Below are positions 1-7,828 of a DNA stretch of 56,833 nt, piece by piece (within the stretch, counting starts at the first letter, position 1; each line of letters opens with the position of its first letter). The stretch covers positions 1 through 56,833 of the forward strand of contig NZ_JAUYEY010000084.1 of the NCBI RefSeq assembly GCF_030689685.1, given 5' to 3'. Both the position numbers and the translations under genes were made by a program. This stretch comes from Polaromonas sp. (GTDB lineage Bacteria; Pseudomonadota; Gammaproteobacteria; Burkholderiales; Burkholderiaceae_C). The notes beneath the pieces are model-generated. The model ran no database searches. It saw only the letters and a program-made list of their open reading frames with translations, and was not told where the DNA came from.

Positions 1-34
1 CCCGCTGTCATTTTCGACGATTGACGCGTAAGAT

Positions 35-54
35 CCCCCCCCCCCCCCCCCCCC
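35..54. repeat. Homopolymeric tract of 20 C upstream of a lipoprotein gene
   Basis: Twenty consecutive C residues end 25 bases before the ATG at 80, just upstream of a purine-rich ribosome binding site (GAAAGGAAA, 65-73). The position, in the 5' leader or promoter of a predicted surface lipoprotein, is the arrangement seen where slipped-strand mispairing changes transcription or translation. The length in the read consensus may be inexact, since such tracts are hard to sequence. Confidence 0.85.
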
Positions 55-79
55 AACAAACACCGAAAGGAAACTTCCC

Positions 80-754
80 ATGCGCAAACTCTCTTACCTC
101 GCCGCCGCAGGCGTCACCGTGACCTTGCTCACCGCCTGTGCCACGCCCTCCGGCCCCGGTTTCATGAGTTTCTTTGTCACCAGCGCGGGCAGCGGCAAGG
201 GCGCCGACCTGGGCGGCCTTGCCGGCGCCGATGCGCACTGCCAGCGCCTGGCCGCAGCGGCCGGCTCCAGCGGCAAAAACTGGCGCGCCTACCTGAGCAC
301 GCCGCCCACCTTCGCCTCCGCCACAGCACCTGCTGTGGCCGCCACCCATGCGCGCGACCGGGTAGGCGCCGGCCCGTGGTTCAATGTCAAGGGCGCGATG
401 ATTGCGCGCAGCGTCACTCACCTGCACGACGGCAACTTCATCAGCAAGGAAACCGCACTCGACGAGCGCGGCAACGTGATCAAGGGCCGGGGCGATACGC
501 CCAATGAGCACGACATCCTGACCGGCTCGCGTGCGGACGGCACCGCTTTTGCGCCACAGACAGACACCACCTGCAAAGCCTGGACCAGCTCAACCGACGG
601 CTCGGCCATCGTCGGCCATCACGACCTGATCGGCCCCAACACCGACAACTGGGCCAAGTCATGGAACTTCTCGCACCAGTCTGCCGGCTGCAGCCAGGAG
701 GCGCTGGTCCGCACCGGCGGCGCAGGCAAGTTCTACTGCTTCGCAGCGAACTGA
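80..754 (+). CDS. Putative outer-surface lipoprotein with lectin/endostatin-like domain
   Basis: A 224-residue protein with a lipoprotein signal: positively charged start, hydrophobic stretch, and a lipobox-like LLTAC with Cys20. The rest is Gly/Ala/Ser-rich and has the pattern of the collagen XV/XVIII-endostatin-like fold found in bacterial cell-surface lipoproteins: an N-terminal FFVTS strand, a GADAHCQ segment, a WRAYLST segment, and paired C-terminal cysteines around WNFSHQSAGCSQ and FYCFA. I infer an envelope-anchored, possibly ligand-binding protein; the ligand is unknown. The start is supported by GAAAGGAAA just upstream. The gene stands alone; a C20 tract lies in its leader. The domain assignment is from memory of the family and only moderately secure. 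Confidence 0.7.
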   Translation: MRKLSYLAAAGVTVTLLTACATPSGPGFMSFFVTSAGSGKGADLGGLAGADAHCQRLAAAAGSSGKNWRAYLSTPPTFASATAPAVAATHARDRVGAGPWFNVKGAMIARSVTHLHDGNFISKETALDERGNVIKGRGDTPNEHDILTGSRADGTAFAPQTDTTCKAWTSSTDGSAIVGHHDLIGPNTDNWAKSWNFSHQSAGCSQEALVRTGGAGKFYCFAAN

Positions 755-1132
755 TCTGATAGATCGATAGCTACAGCGCCCCGGCATCCTGCCGGTGGCG
801 CCGTGGCTTCTTGCCCCGCTCCGGGCTGGTTCGCCCGACCTGGGGTCGGCCCCTATTTTTTGGCGAAATCGGCATCCAGCCCTTATGCAGCTTGTGTAAG
901 CAGCTATTATTTTGCTAGCGCAGGCCATCAGGTGCACGCACACCGCGCAGCCTTTGGCGCCACCCCCTTCTTTCTTATTCCGGACCCCGACTGTGAAGAA
1001 GTCCGACATCCGGGCAAGGCGGGTCGTCCCCTTCGCGCAGATGCTGGCGCGCGGGCAAAAAGAAGGCTTGATGCAGCGCCCGCCGGCCCCACCTTATAAA
1101 TAGAAGTAATACCGACACCCTGAAGGAGCACC
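755..1132. other. Intergenic region with repeat copies, no gene seen
   Basis: I see no convincing gene here. It holds a partial dispersed-repeat copy at 766-780, a full copy at 873-920, and a short GC-rich hairpin (CGACC/GGTCG near 837-847) followed by a T-rich run at 855-861 that could terminate the lipoprotein transcript. The leader of the DUF4389 gene, with an AAGGAG ribosome binding site at about 1122-1127, occupies the end. Confidence 0.6.
873..920 (+). repeat. Dispersed bipartite repeat copy (AGCTAT...family)
   Basis: Copy of a short intergenic repeat family recurring through the window. A first half around TCCAGCCCTTAT is followed by a second half, AGCTATTATTTTGCTAGC, which is a near-palindrome. 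The order and spacing match the copies at 1455, 14878, 27641 and 31950. Confidence 0.7.
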
Positions 1133-1414
1133 ATGACCGACACCGCCCTCGCCACCCTCCCGCCGCGCAAGCTGCCAATGCGCGCCCTGCTGATGCTGGT
1201 GATGTGCATGGCCTTTCAGATCGCCGCCTGGGTGCTGATCATCGCCGCTGTACTGCAGCTTTGCTTTGCCGCCTTCAGCGATGCGCCCAACCCGCGTTTG
1301 CAGAGCCTGGGCCGCAGCGTAGGCCGCTACCTGGGTCAAATCGCCGCCTTCGTGTCTTTTTCCACCGAGACCCTGCCCTTCCCCTTTACCGACTGGCCAC
1401 CTGCAGATTTGTAA
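1133..1414 (+). CDS. DUF4389 family small membrane protein
   Basis: A 93-residue protein with one long hydrophobic segment, about residues 18-45, flanked by a charged N-terminus and a C-terminal part containing PNPRLQSLGRSVGRYLGQI and FSTETLPFPFTDWP. This conserved tail is characteristic of DUF4389 proteins of Gamma- and Betaproteobacteria, which are inner-membrane proteins without an assigned biochemical role. The length is usual for the family. AAGGAG sits about six bases before the ATG. It is a monocistronic gene between two repeat-bearing spacers. The family call is good; the function is unknown. Confidence 0.8.
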   Translation: MTDTALATLPPRKLPMRALLMLVMCMAFQIAAWVLIIAAVLQLCFAAFSDAPNPRLQSLGRSVGRYLGQIAAFVSFSTETLPFPFTDWPPADL

Positions 1415-1454
1415 ACTGGCGACCTGGCCCAGAGACTGATTTATGAATCAAATC

Positions 1455-1507
1455 GACTCCAAGCCCTTTATCCACGTGCGCAAGCAGCTATACATTTAAT
1501 AGCAAAA
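1455..1507 (+). repeat. Dispersed bipartite repeat copy
   Basis: Contains AAGCCCTTTATCC followed by AGCTATACATTTAATAGC, the same two-part layout as the other copies. It abuts a different repeat at about 1511-1543 (GTCATTGCGGGCCTGACCCG), so two repeat families are nested back to back in this 221-bp spacer. Confidence 0.7.
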
Positions 1508-1635
1508 TGTCGTCATTGCGGGCCTGACCCGCAACCCACGGTCGCGTGTATAAGGCCGCTGTGCATGTAACTTGGATGCAGAATCGCCGTAGGGTCAGAG
1601 GGCATTTCCTCTGTTATTTGTAAAAGGAATTAATC

Positions 1636-2082
1636 ATGTCCACCAACACAGTCAAACTTCACCGGGTTCTGCGGGCCACCCCCGAGCGGGTTTACCGCGC
1701 CTTTCTGGATGCAAACGCCATGTCCAAGTGGCTGCCGCCGAACGGCTACACCGGCAAAGTCCACCAGATGGACGCAAAAGTAGGCGGGATCTGGCGCATG
1801 TCCTTCTTCAACTTCACCACCGGCGGCGAGATGTCATTCGGCGGCAAATACCTGGAGCTGGTGCCCAATGAGCGCATCAGCTACACCAGCGCCTTCGACG
1901 ACAAGAACCTGCCAGGAGAAATGACGACCACCATCACGCTCAAGGCGGTATCGGCCGGGGTTGAAATTCAAGCCGTGCAGGAAGGCATTCCTGCCGTGAT
2001 TCCGACGGACCAGTGTTATGTGGGCTGGCAGCAGTCGCTGGTGCTGCTGGGCAAGCTGGTCGAAGCAGAGATCAACGAGTAA
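1636..2082 (+). CDS. SRPBCC/AHSA1-like domain protein
   Basis: A 148-residue single-domain protein of the START/SRPBCC superfamily, AHSA1-like branch. Visible signatures are the N-terminal HRVLRATPERVYRAFLDA strand-helix, the KWLPPNGYTGKVHQMD loop, the GGIWRMSF strand, the YLELVPNERISYTSAFDD segment and a long C-terminal helix starting GWQQSLVLLGKLVE. Such proteins form a hydrophobic cavity; substrates are usually unknown and range from polyketide-like compounds to Hsp90 partners. AAAGGAAT precedes the ATG by about six bases. It is not obviously co-transcribed with the next gene. Specific function cannot be assigned. Confidence 0.85.
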   Translation: MSTNTVKLHRVLRATPERVYRAFLDANAMSKWLPPNGYTGKVHQMDAKVGGIWRMSFFNFTTGGEMSFGGKYLELVPNERISYTSAFDDKNLPGEMTTTITLKAVSAGVEIQAVQEGIPAVIPTDQCYVGWQQSLVLLGKLVEAEINE

Positions 2083-2200
2083 GGCTGTCCCAGACAGCCC
2101 ACCCGGTCCCGTAACCGCCTGACCACCGGCCTTCAACGGCCTGCAGACCGGCCTTGAAGCGGTTGCCTGCCGGCCGCTTCCGGGGCAAGATGAGGTCTCC

Positions 2201-3239
2201 ATGTTTTTCCTGTGGCCCCACTACCTCTGGCTGATGCTGGCGCTGCCCCTGCTGCCGGTGCTCTACCTCTGGCTGCTGCGGCGCCGGGGCAAGCTGGCCG
2301 TGCGCTACAGCAGCCTTGGTATTGTTCGCGCCGCATCCGCCGGGCGCCAGTGGCGCCAGCATGTGCCAGCCGCCCTGCTTTTGTTGGCTTGCGCCGGATT
2401 GTTGCTGGCCACGGCGCGTCCCATGGCGCGGGTGCCGCTGCCCTGGGCACGCTCCACCATCATTCTGGCCATGGACGTATCGCTGAGCATGCGCGTCAGC
2501 GACGTCAAGCCGACCCGCATGGTGGCCGCGCAGGATGCCGCGAAGCTGTTTCTGCAAGACCTGCCCAGGAGCATCGAGGTGGGGCTGGTCACCTTTGCAG
2601 GCAGCAGCCAGCTAGCACATGCCGCCACGCTGGGCCGCCCCGCACTGGTAGCAGCGATCGACGGATTCCAGATGCAAAGAGGCACGGCCATCGGCAGCGG
2701 CATCGTGATGCAGCCTGATCGAACTGTTCCCGGACCAGGGCATCAATCTGGAGGAAATGACCTTCGGCGGCAAACCGCGCGGACGCAGCCTGGACGACAA
2801 GGACAAGCCAGCACCCACGCAGATCACGCCAGTGGCGCCGGGTTCGTACAACGCCGCAGCGATCATCCTGCTTAGCGATGGCCGCCGCACGACGGGTGTG
2901 GATACTCTGGAAGCGGCAAAAATGGCCGCCGACCGCGGCGTGCGCATCCACGTCGTCGGCCTGGGCAGTGTGGGCGACTCCGGCGCGATGCCAGAAGGCA
3001 TGCCCATCTACCTGCAACTGGACGAACCCACCTTGCGTGAGGTCGCCCGCATGACCGGCGGCGAGTACCACCATGCGGGCACGGCGGAAGCGCTGCGCGG
3101 CGTTTACGAAAACCTGGGGTCGCGGGTGCAGGTGCAGACGCGCGAGACGGAGGTTTCGGCCTTGCTGGCTTTGTTGTCGGCGACATTGGCGCTGGCGGCG
3201 GGGGTTTTGTCGCTGGTCTGGTTTCGGCGAATTGTGTGA
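2201..3239 (+). pseudogene. BatA-like VWA-domain membrane protein, frameshifted
   Basis: Two open frames together encode one protein. The first part (2201 to about 2710) has an N-terminal membrane segment with the LWPHYLWLMLALPLLP motif of aerotolerance-type Bat proteins, a second membrane helix, and the MIDAS start DVSLSMRVSD of a von Willebrand A domain. The second part continues from about 2712 in the next frame through LSDGRRTTGVDTLEAA, VGLGSVGDSG and a C-terminal membrane helix ending at 3239. One extra base near 2711 (the C after GTGATG) restores SLIELFPDQGINLEEM, the expected linker. The rejoined protein, about 345 residues, has the normal family length. MIDAS and both membrane anchors are intact, so the lesion is either very recent or a sequencing error. 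Bat proteins usually sit beside MoxR and DUF58 genes; those occur here 40 kb away. Confidence 0.8.
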
Positions 3240-3388
3240 GCGGACTTGCCTTTGCCCAGGCAGCCCACCCACGACCCAAACATTGGCAGCGGCGAGCAGT
3301 TGCTGGTGCTGGTCAGTTGGTGGAGACGAAAATCAGCAAATGACTGGGGGGAAGTCCTGCAGGCCATTGACAAACTACACGGCAAATC

Positions 3389-3712
3389 ATGAACATCAAA
3401 CACTACACCTACCGGGTCACCTGGTCTCCGGAAGACAACGAGCATCTGGGCTTGTGCGCCGAGTTTCCTTCCTTAAGCTGGTTGGCAAAAACGCCTGAGG
3501 CCGCACTCAAAGGCATTGGCAAGGTCGTGGCCGAAGTGGTAGCCGACATGCAGGCCAGCGGCGAGCCCGTTCCCGAGGCAATGGCCGAAAAACACTACAG
3601 CGGCGAGTTCAGGGTCAGCATTCCGCCACAGCTTCACCGTAACCTGGCAATGACGGCGGCAGAGCAAGGGGTGAGTTTGAATCGGCTGGCGAGTGCGAAG
3701 TTGGCGGCTTAG
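3389..3712 (+). CDS. HicB-family antitoxin, apparently solitary
   Basis: A 107-residue protein with the HicB layout: an N-terminal RNase-H-like half beginning YTYRVTWSPEDNEHLGLCAEFPS and continuing TPEAALKGIGKVVAEVV, then a C-terminal ribbon-helix-helix segment FRVSIPPQLHRNLAMTAAEQGVSLNRLASAKL. HicB neutralises the HicA mRNA interferase and represses its own promoter. No hicA-like gene is visible on either side: upstream is the VWA gene, downstream is a convergent PIN gene. It may be an orphan regulator or have lost its toxin. The start follows closely after a short open stretch with no recognisable product. Confidence 0.8.
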   Translation: MNIKHYTYRVTWSPEDNEHLGLCAEFPSLSWLAKTPEAALKGIGKVVAEVVADMQASGEPVPEAMAEKHYSGEFRVSIPPQLHRNLAMTAAEQGVSLNRLASAKLAA

Positions 3713-3803
3713 GACATCAGCTCAACCAACGGATTCACGGCCAACGAATTTTGAATTAACTGGAATCTGACCCCGACTACCTTACATCGTGTGAGCGATT
3801 GGC

Positions 3804-3827
3804 CGCAGCTATCACTTCAATAGCACG
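3804..3827 (+). repeat. Dispersed repeat, second half only
   Basis: AGCTATCACTTCAATAGC matches the palindromic half of the bipartite repeat family. It lies in the spacer between the convergent hicB and PIN genes, where it could act as a weak bidirectional hairpin. Confidence 0.55.
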
Positions 3828-3839
3828 ACAATATATCTG

Positions 3840-4373
3840 TCATGCCAGCATCGTCTCGGGAAGCGTACCAACGCCTTCAACCGTCAGATCTGCAACCGTT
3901 TTAGGCACCCCGTTGTCTTTGTAGCGAAAGTCAGCAGCGTTTTCGGTCACCAAAATGGCAGGGGGCTGAAAGTCTAGGCAGCTAGCGGCGATGATCGCGT
4001 CGGGCAACAGAAGCTTGCCGCCCTTGGGGCCTGCTGCCTGTCCGCCCAACGCCGCTGACAGCTTGAGCCGGTCGGCGCGCAGTTTTGCGGCGCGGTCGAG
4101 CACTTGTTCAGTGACCGGCACGATGACAACGCCCGGTGCTGCAAACCGTGCTGTGAACTCGGCTTCAAATTGCAGTGCAACAACGGGATCCAGCAATCTA
4201 CGAGCAGCAACCAGGCACTCAGCCACACAAATTCCACTGGTCGCCAAGGTTGCCCCCGGGTATGTCAGACGCAACGCGGCAAGCTGGGCAGTCACCACGG
4301 TGCGCATAGCCGGGTCGCCCAGAATCATGTGACTCCAGACATTGGTGTCCAACAGCAATACATGGCTCATCAT
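3840..4373 (-). CDS. PIN-domain nuclease (VapC-like), coupled to type IIG enzyme
   Basis: A 177-residue PIN-domain protein. Acidic residues of the PIN active site are visible: Asp in LLLDTNVWS near the N-terminus, Glu in CVAECLVAA (about residue 52), Asp in LLPDAIIAAS (about 125) and Asp in TENAADFRY (about 148). PIN domains are Mg-dependent RNases/DNases, most often toxins. The ATG overlaps the TGA of the preceding restriction-modification gene (ATGA at 4370-4373), so translation should be coupled. No small DNA-binding antitoxin lies next to it, which is unusual for a VapC toxin. I infer that it works with, or is controlled through, the type IIG enzyme. Confidence 0.8.
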   Translation of the reverse strand: MMSHVLLLDTNVWSHMILGDPAMRTVVTAQLAALRLTYPGATLATSGICVAECLVAARRLLDPVVALQFEAEFTARFAAPGVVIVPVTEQVLDRAAKLRADRLKLSAALGGQAAGPKGGKLLLPDAIIAASCLDFQPPAILVTENAADFRYKDNGVPKTVADLTVEGVGTLPETMLA

Positions 4374-7300
4374 TTGCCGGCACCGTCGGCTGCATCCCGG
4401 ATGTGCCAGCCCTCACGCTCTTTGCGCAAAAAGGCGCTGAGTTCAGCTGAATCTGCACCGGCAAGCACCGGGCGATCTGCGCGCAGCAATTGCTCCCAGC
4501 CGACGCCGGATTCAAGCAAATCACCGCCTGTAGAGATAGATTCCACCAGCGCATCGATCTGCCCCATCACACCGGCCAGTTCACGGCGAATACTGCTGCG
4601 CAAACGGCCCAAGGTGCGAGGGTCAAGCTCCAGGTCTTGCTGGCTGCCGAGAATTTTTTGCACAGCCTGCGCCGCGCTATGACTTAGCGCCACAAGCTGA
4701 CGGTGCGAGGCGCGGTTCGGTGAGAAATCAGGCCAAGATACATCCAATATTTTCTTTGAGACATGCCGGGGACCGAAAAGCCCTCGCGCCTGAAATTCTT
4801 TGATTCGCGAATTCGCGTAACCACTATTGAGAAAGGCCTCGACAAAGCGAGCCTCAATCTCAGTCTGCGTGAAGCAAACATACATGGTGTAGTCCACCAT
4901 AAATCGCGGCGAAAATGAAGATACATCCAAAACACAAGCACACGCATCGCTGGCTGAAGCGGTATACATCACCGCCCATTTCGCATCAACAGGTTGCCCC
5001 GTCAGTTTCCGTTGCCAGTCGAGCCAGTCCGTCATGCTCGATTTCTGTTTTTTGGCGCTGTCGCTGCGCCGCTCCTCCCACAGCCGTTCACATTGACCAA
5101 ACCAGCGCGCAGCCTCCAGGTCGCCGCGCGCTGTCAGTTCTGCCGCTTGTAAAAGGCGCCAGTGCAGGCGCCCGGGCAAGGGCTGGCCCGATGCGTCAAC
5201 GTCATCTTCTTTCACCAGCGGCAAGGCCACCAGCGGCGGGTTGACCAACGCAAAGGGCAAAACGTTACGCGCCAAAGCCGTGCGGAACAGATATTTGCCT
5301 TGCATCCCACCTGAGATAGAAATACCGTCCCAAGGCTTTTTAGCCCCCTCAACAGCCAAAGGGTGGGTGCGCAAGTTCACCACACGGTCAGCCAGGTCCG
5401 TCACGCCATCGAGCGACGCGCCCTGAGGCTGCACAAAGTAAAAAGCGCGCGGCACGATGGTTGCACCCTGCCTGAAGCGCGGTGCATAGGCGTTGCCGCC
5501 GCTGCCACCCTGCAGCTTCTTTTCAACCAATGCTGAACGTTTCTTTTTGCTTTGCGCATTGCCCAGCTCTTGAAAGTACCAGCGCGTGTTGTCCTCCTTG
5601 ATGAAAGTCTGCGCGTCGCTCCAGTGCATGTGGGGCCGGGGCAGCTTGCCGTGCAGCACGCGCCCCACCAGGCCGTTGCGCGGCAGGGCGCGCTGGCGCT
5701 GGCTTTCTACGCCCTCGGCATGCGAGGCGGTCGCCATCAACACGCAGGCGGGCACGTTGAACAGCGGGGAAACACCTTTCAAGTCCCACACCTCGGTGAG
5801 TTTGAAGCCACGCGCCTCGCCGCTACGGGCGTTCTGATGCTGGTCTGCACTTAAAAAAGACCTTGGCAATACAAAAGCGAGCTGGGCACCATCCTTGGCC
5901 AAATACTTGCCGCAATGCGACAAAAATACGGCAGACAGATCAATATGCGGGTTATTGGCTTTCGATGCTGGCATTAGTCCGTAATACGCCGCCAGCGCCC
6001 GCACATCGGCCTGATAGTCTCCACTGGTGATGTCAGCGTAGGTGAGCCACGGCGGGTTGGCCACTATCACATCAAACATCCGGTGCATAAAGACCGGTTG
6101 ATACAGGTTTTGCAGCACAAAGCGCCAGATGCTGTCGCGGTTGTTGAGCTTCGCATCACGCATTGCCCGGTACACCGCATACAACTCGCCGACGTTTTGC
6201 ACTGCCAGCGTCACATCCGGCACGCGATTGCGCAGCGCGTGCTCGAAACTCGCCAGGGTTTGCTCCACTTTGAGCTGGTCGTCAATGAAATGCTGCGCCA
6301 GATCAATGGCTTTTGCGAAGCTGTCTGGCTGCCCGATGAAAGGCCCCATATCGAGCCCCAAGCGCTTGTCGTCCACCCGCACAGAAAAATGATGGCCCGA
6401 CGTGAACAGCGATTTTTTTGCTTCGTCAGACGACAAAAACAGCGTGTTTGCCAAGTACACGTTCAACACAACTGGCGCGCGGGCCCTGGCCACACCATCA
6501 CCCAGGGCCAATAACATGGTGGTCTTGGCAATTTGCACGGACAAAGGGTGAACATCCACGCCTTTGATCTGATTAGCTATTTGTTGCGGCGGCATGTCCG
6601 GCCATTCGCGCCTGTAACGCGCCACCAGCGCTCGCAAAAATGACCCCGACCCACAGGCCGGATCGAGCGCGTAAAAATCACGTTCAAGGTGCAAGTCGTC
6701 CACCACCCGCTCACACAACCAGTCAGGGGTGTAGTACTCGCCAAGAGCGTGTCGGGTGTCGATGTCTATCAGTTCCTGATACACACCCTTGAGAATGTCT
6801 TCTTCGACATCGGTGAAGTCGTACTCACAAATCTGGTTGTAAAGCTCGCGCAGCGTAGGTGCCAGTTGCTGAAAAAATTCAGGGCTGCTGACCCAATAGA
6901 AAAAATCACCCTCAACCAGGTTGGCGACATTCAAGGCGGTGAAAGCCTCTCCCGACAGTATGGCTTTGAGCTCATCGTCGCTGGGACGCGCTGCAGGTTT
7001 AAGAACTGCGTAGGCCAGCAATTTGGCAAAAACACTCAGATAGGTATGAACCAGGTACACCGAATTACCCTGGTCAAACTTGCCGTAAGCCAATTGCAGA
7101 AACCGCTGCCACTGCTCAAAGGCAACATGCACCACTGAAGTGCTCTCTGTTGCGGGCATGACGCGCTGCATGGCCTGCACCGCGTTGATGAAAATGCGCG
7201 ACGTGTCGCCGAAGTCGAGCTGAATGGCGTCAAGCGTGGCGCGCTGCCTTGTGGAGCGGAATAGAACCCGATCAAGAAAGAAGAAAAATTTGTCTTCTTT

Positions 7301-7771
7301 GTCTTTTTTGACCTCAAAATCTTCGACCTTGCGCAGCCCCGCACGATTCGGGGTTGCCTGCCCAAGCAGGACATCAAGATCAGGGGCATAGGTCCGCCAG
7401 ATACGGCCATCAGTGGCGATCAAAACATAGTCGTAGCGGTCACCGCTATGCCACCTACCGGCCAGATACTCTGCCAGTTGGTCCTCTGCATGTTTACCGG
7501 TTTTGGCAAGGTCTTTTTCCCACTCGATGATGACGTTGCTGTAGGCAATGTCGGCATACCCTGTCTTGGGAACACCGGGGCGCGGTATGTTGAAAATGGT
7601 CTTTTCACCGCCCTGCGCCAATTGATTGACGACGTCTTTGGCAGCCTGGCTGTCCTGAAACAGACGGGTGAGCAAGTTTTGAAACCGCAGCTTCTTCGCC
7701 TCCTCGCTATTGGCCAGGCGCAAACCACTTAGATAGTCCGCGACTTCTTCTTCAACCTTATGTTTTGCCAT
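4370..7771 (-). CDS. Type IIG-like restriction-modification enzyme (nuclease + N6-adenine methylase)
   Basis: An 1133-residue protein combining a nuclease-like and a methyltransferase region. Residues 1-150 resemble an HsdR-N/PD-(D/E)XK fold: GYAD with Asp74, then IIEWEKDL with Glu83, Glu85 and Lys86. A helical linker (about 190-340) leads to the N6-adenine methylase core: GEYYTP at 344-349, SAM-binding motif I DPACGSGSF at 370-378, and catalytic motif IV NPPW at 572-575. The C-terminal ~450 residues presumably hold target recognition. This is the architecture of one-chain type IIG enzymes, which need no separate specificity subunit. The ATG lies just downstream of a purine-rich site. A PIN nuclease gene overlaps its 3' end. 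The region looks somewhat richer in A/T than its flanks, consistent with transfer. Confidence 0.85.
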   Translation of the reverse strand: MAKHKVEEEVADYLSGLRLANSEEAKKLRFQNLLTRLFQDSQAAKDVVNQLAQGGEKTIFNIPRPGVPKTGYADIAYSNVIIEWEKDLAKTGKHAEDQLAEYLAGRWHSGDRYDYVLIATDGRIWRTYAPDLDVLLGQATPNRAGLRKVEDFEVKKDKEDKFFFFLDRVLFRSTRQRATLDAIQLDFGDTSRIFINAVQAMQRVMPATESTSVVHVAFEQWQRFLQLAYGKFDQGNSVYLVHTYLSVFAKLLAYAVLKPAARPSDDELKAILSGEAFTALNVANLVEGDFFYWVSSPEFFQQLAPTLRELYNQICEYDFTDVEEDILKGVYQELIDIDTRHALGEYYTPDWLCERVVDDLHLERDFYALDPACGSGSFLRALVARYRREWPDMPPQQIANQIKGVDVHPLSVQIAKTTMLLALGDGVARARAPVVLNVYLANTLFLSSDEAKKSLFTSGHHFSVRVDDKRLGLDMGPFIGQPDSFAKAIDLAQHFIDDQLKVEQTLASFEHALRNRVPDVTLAVQNVGELYAVYRAMRDAKLNNRDSIWRFVLQNLYQPVFMHRMFDVIVANPPWLTYADITSGDYQADVRALAAYYGLMPASKANNPHIDLSAVFLSHCGKYLAKDGAQLAFVLPRSFLSADQHQNARSGEARGFKLTEVWDLKGVSPLFNVPACVLMATASHAEGVESQRQRALPRNGLVGRVLHGKLPRPHMHWSDAQTFIKEDNTRWYFQELGNAQSKKKRSALVEKKLQGGSGGNAYAPRFRQGATIVPRAFYFVQPQGASLDGVTDLADRVVNLRTHPLAVEGAKKPWDGISISGGMQGKYLFRTALARNVLPFALVNPPLVALPLVKEDDVDASGQPLPGRLHWRLLQAAELTARGDLEAARWFGQCERLWEERRSDSAKKQKSSMTDWLDWQRKLTGQPVDAKWAVMYTASASDACACVLDVSSFSPRFMVDYTMYVCFTQTEIEARFVEAFLNSGYANSRIKEFQARGLFGPRHVSKKILDVSWPDFSPNRASHRQLVALSHSAAQAVQKILGSQQDLELDPRTLGRLRSSIRRELAGVMGQIDALVESISTGGDLLESGVGWEQLLRADRPVLAGADSAELSAFLRKEREGWHIRDAADGAGK

Positions 7772-7828
7772 ATTTCTGGAGCTCCCGGACTACGTGCTGT
7801 TTGACTTTAAGCGGTAAATCTGTCGAGC

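Noticed and set aside
3240..3388. Possible hicA toxin remnant upstream of hicB
   Set aside because: The open stretch ending at 3388 has no usual start codon and no HicA pattern.
4370..7771. BREX PglX or DISARM methylase
   Set aside because: An N-terminal nuclease-like region is present and no other BREX or DISARM genes are nearby; a type IIG enzyme explains the features better.
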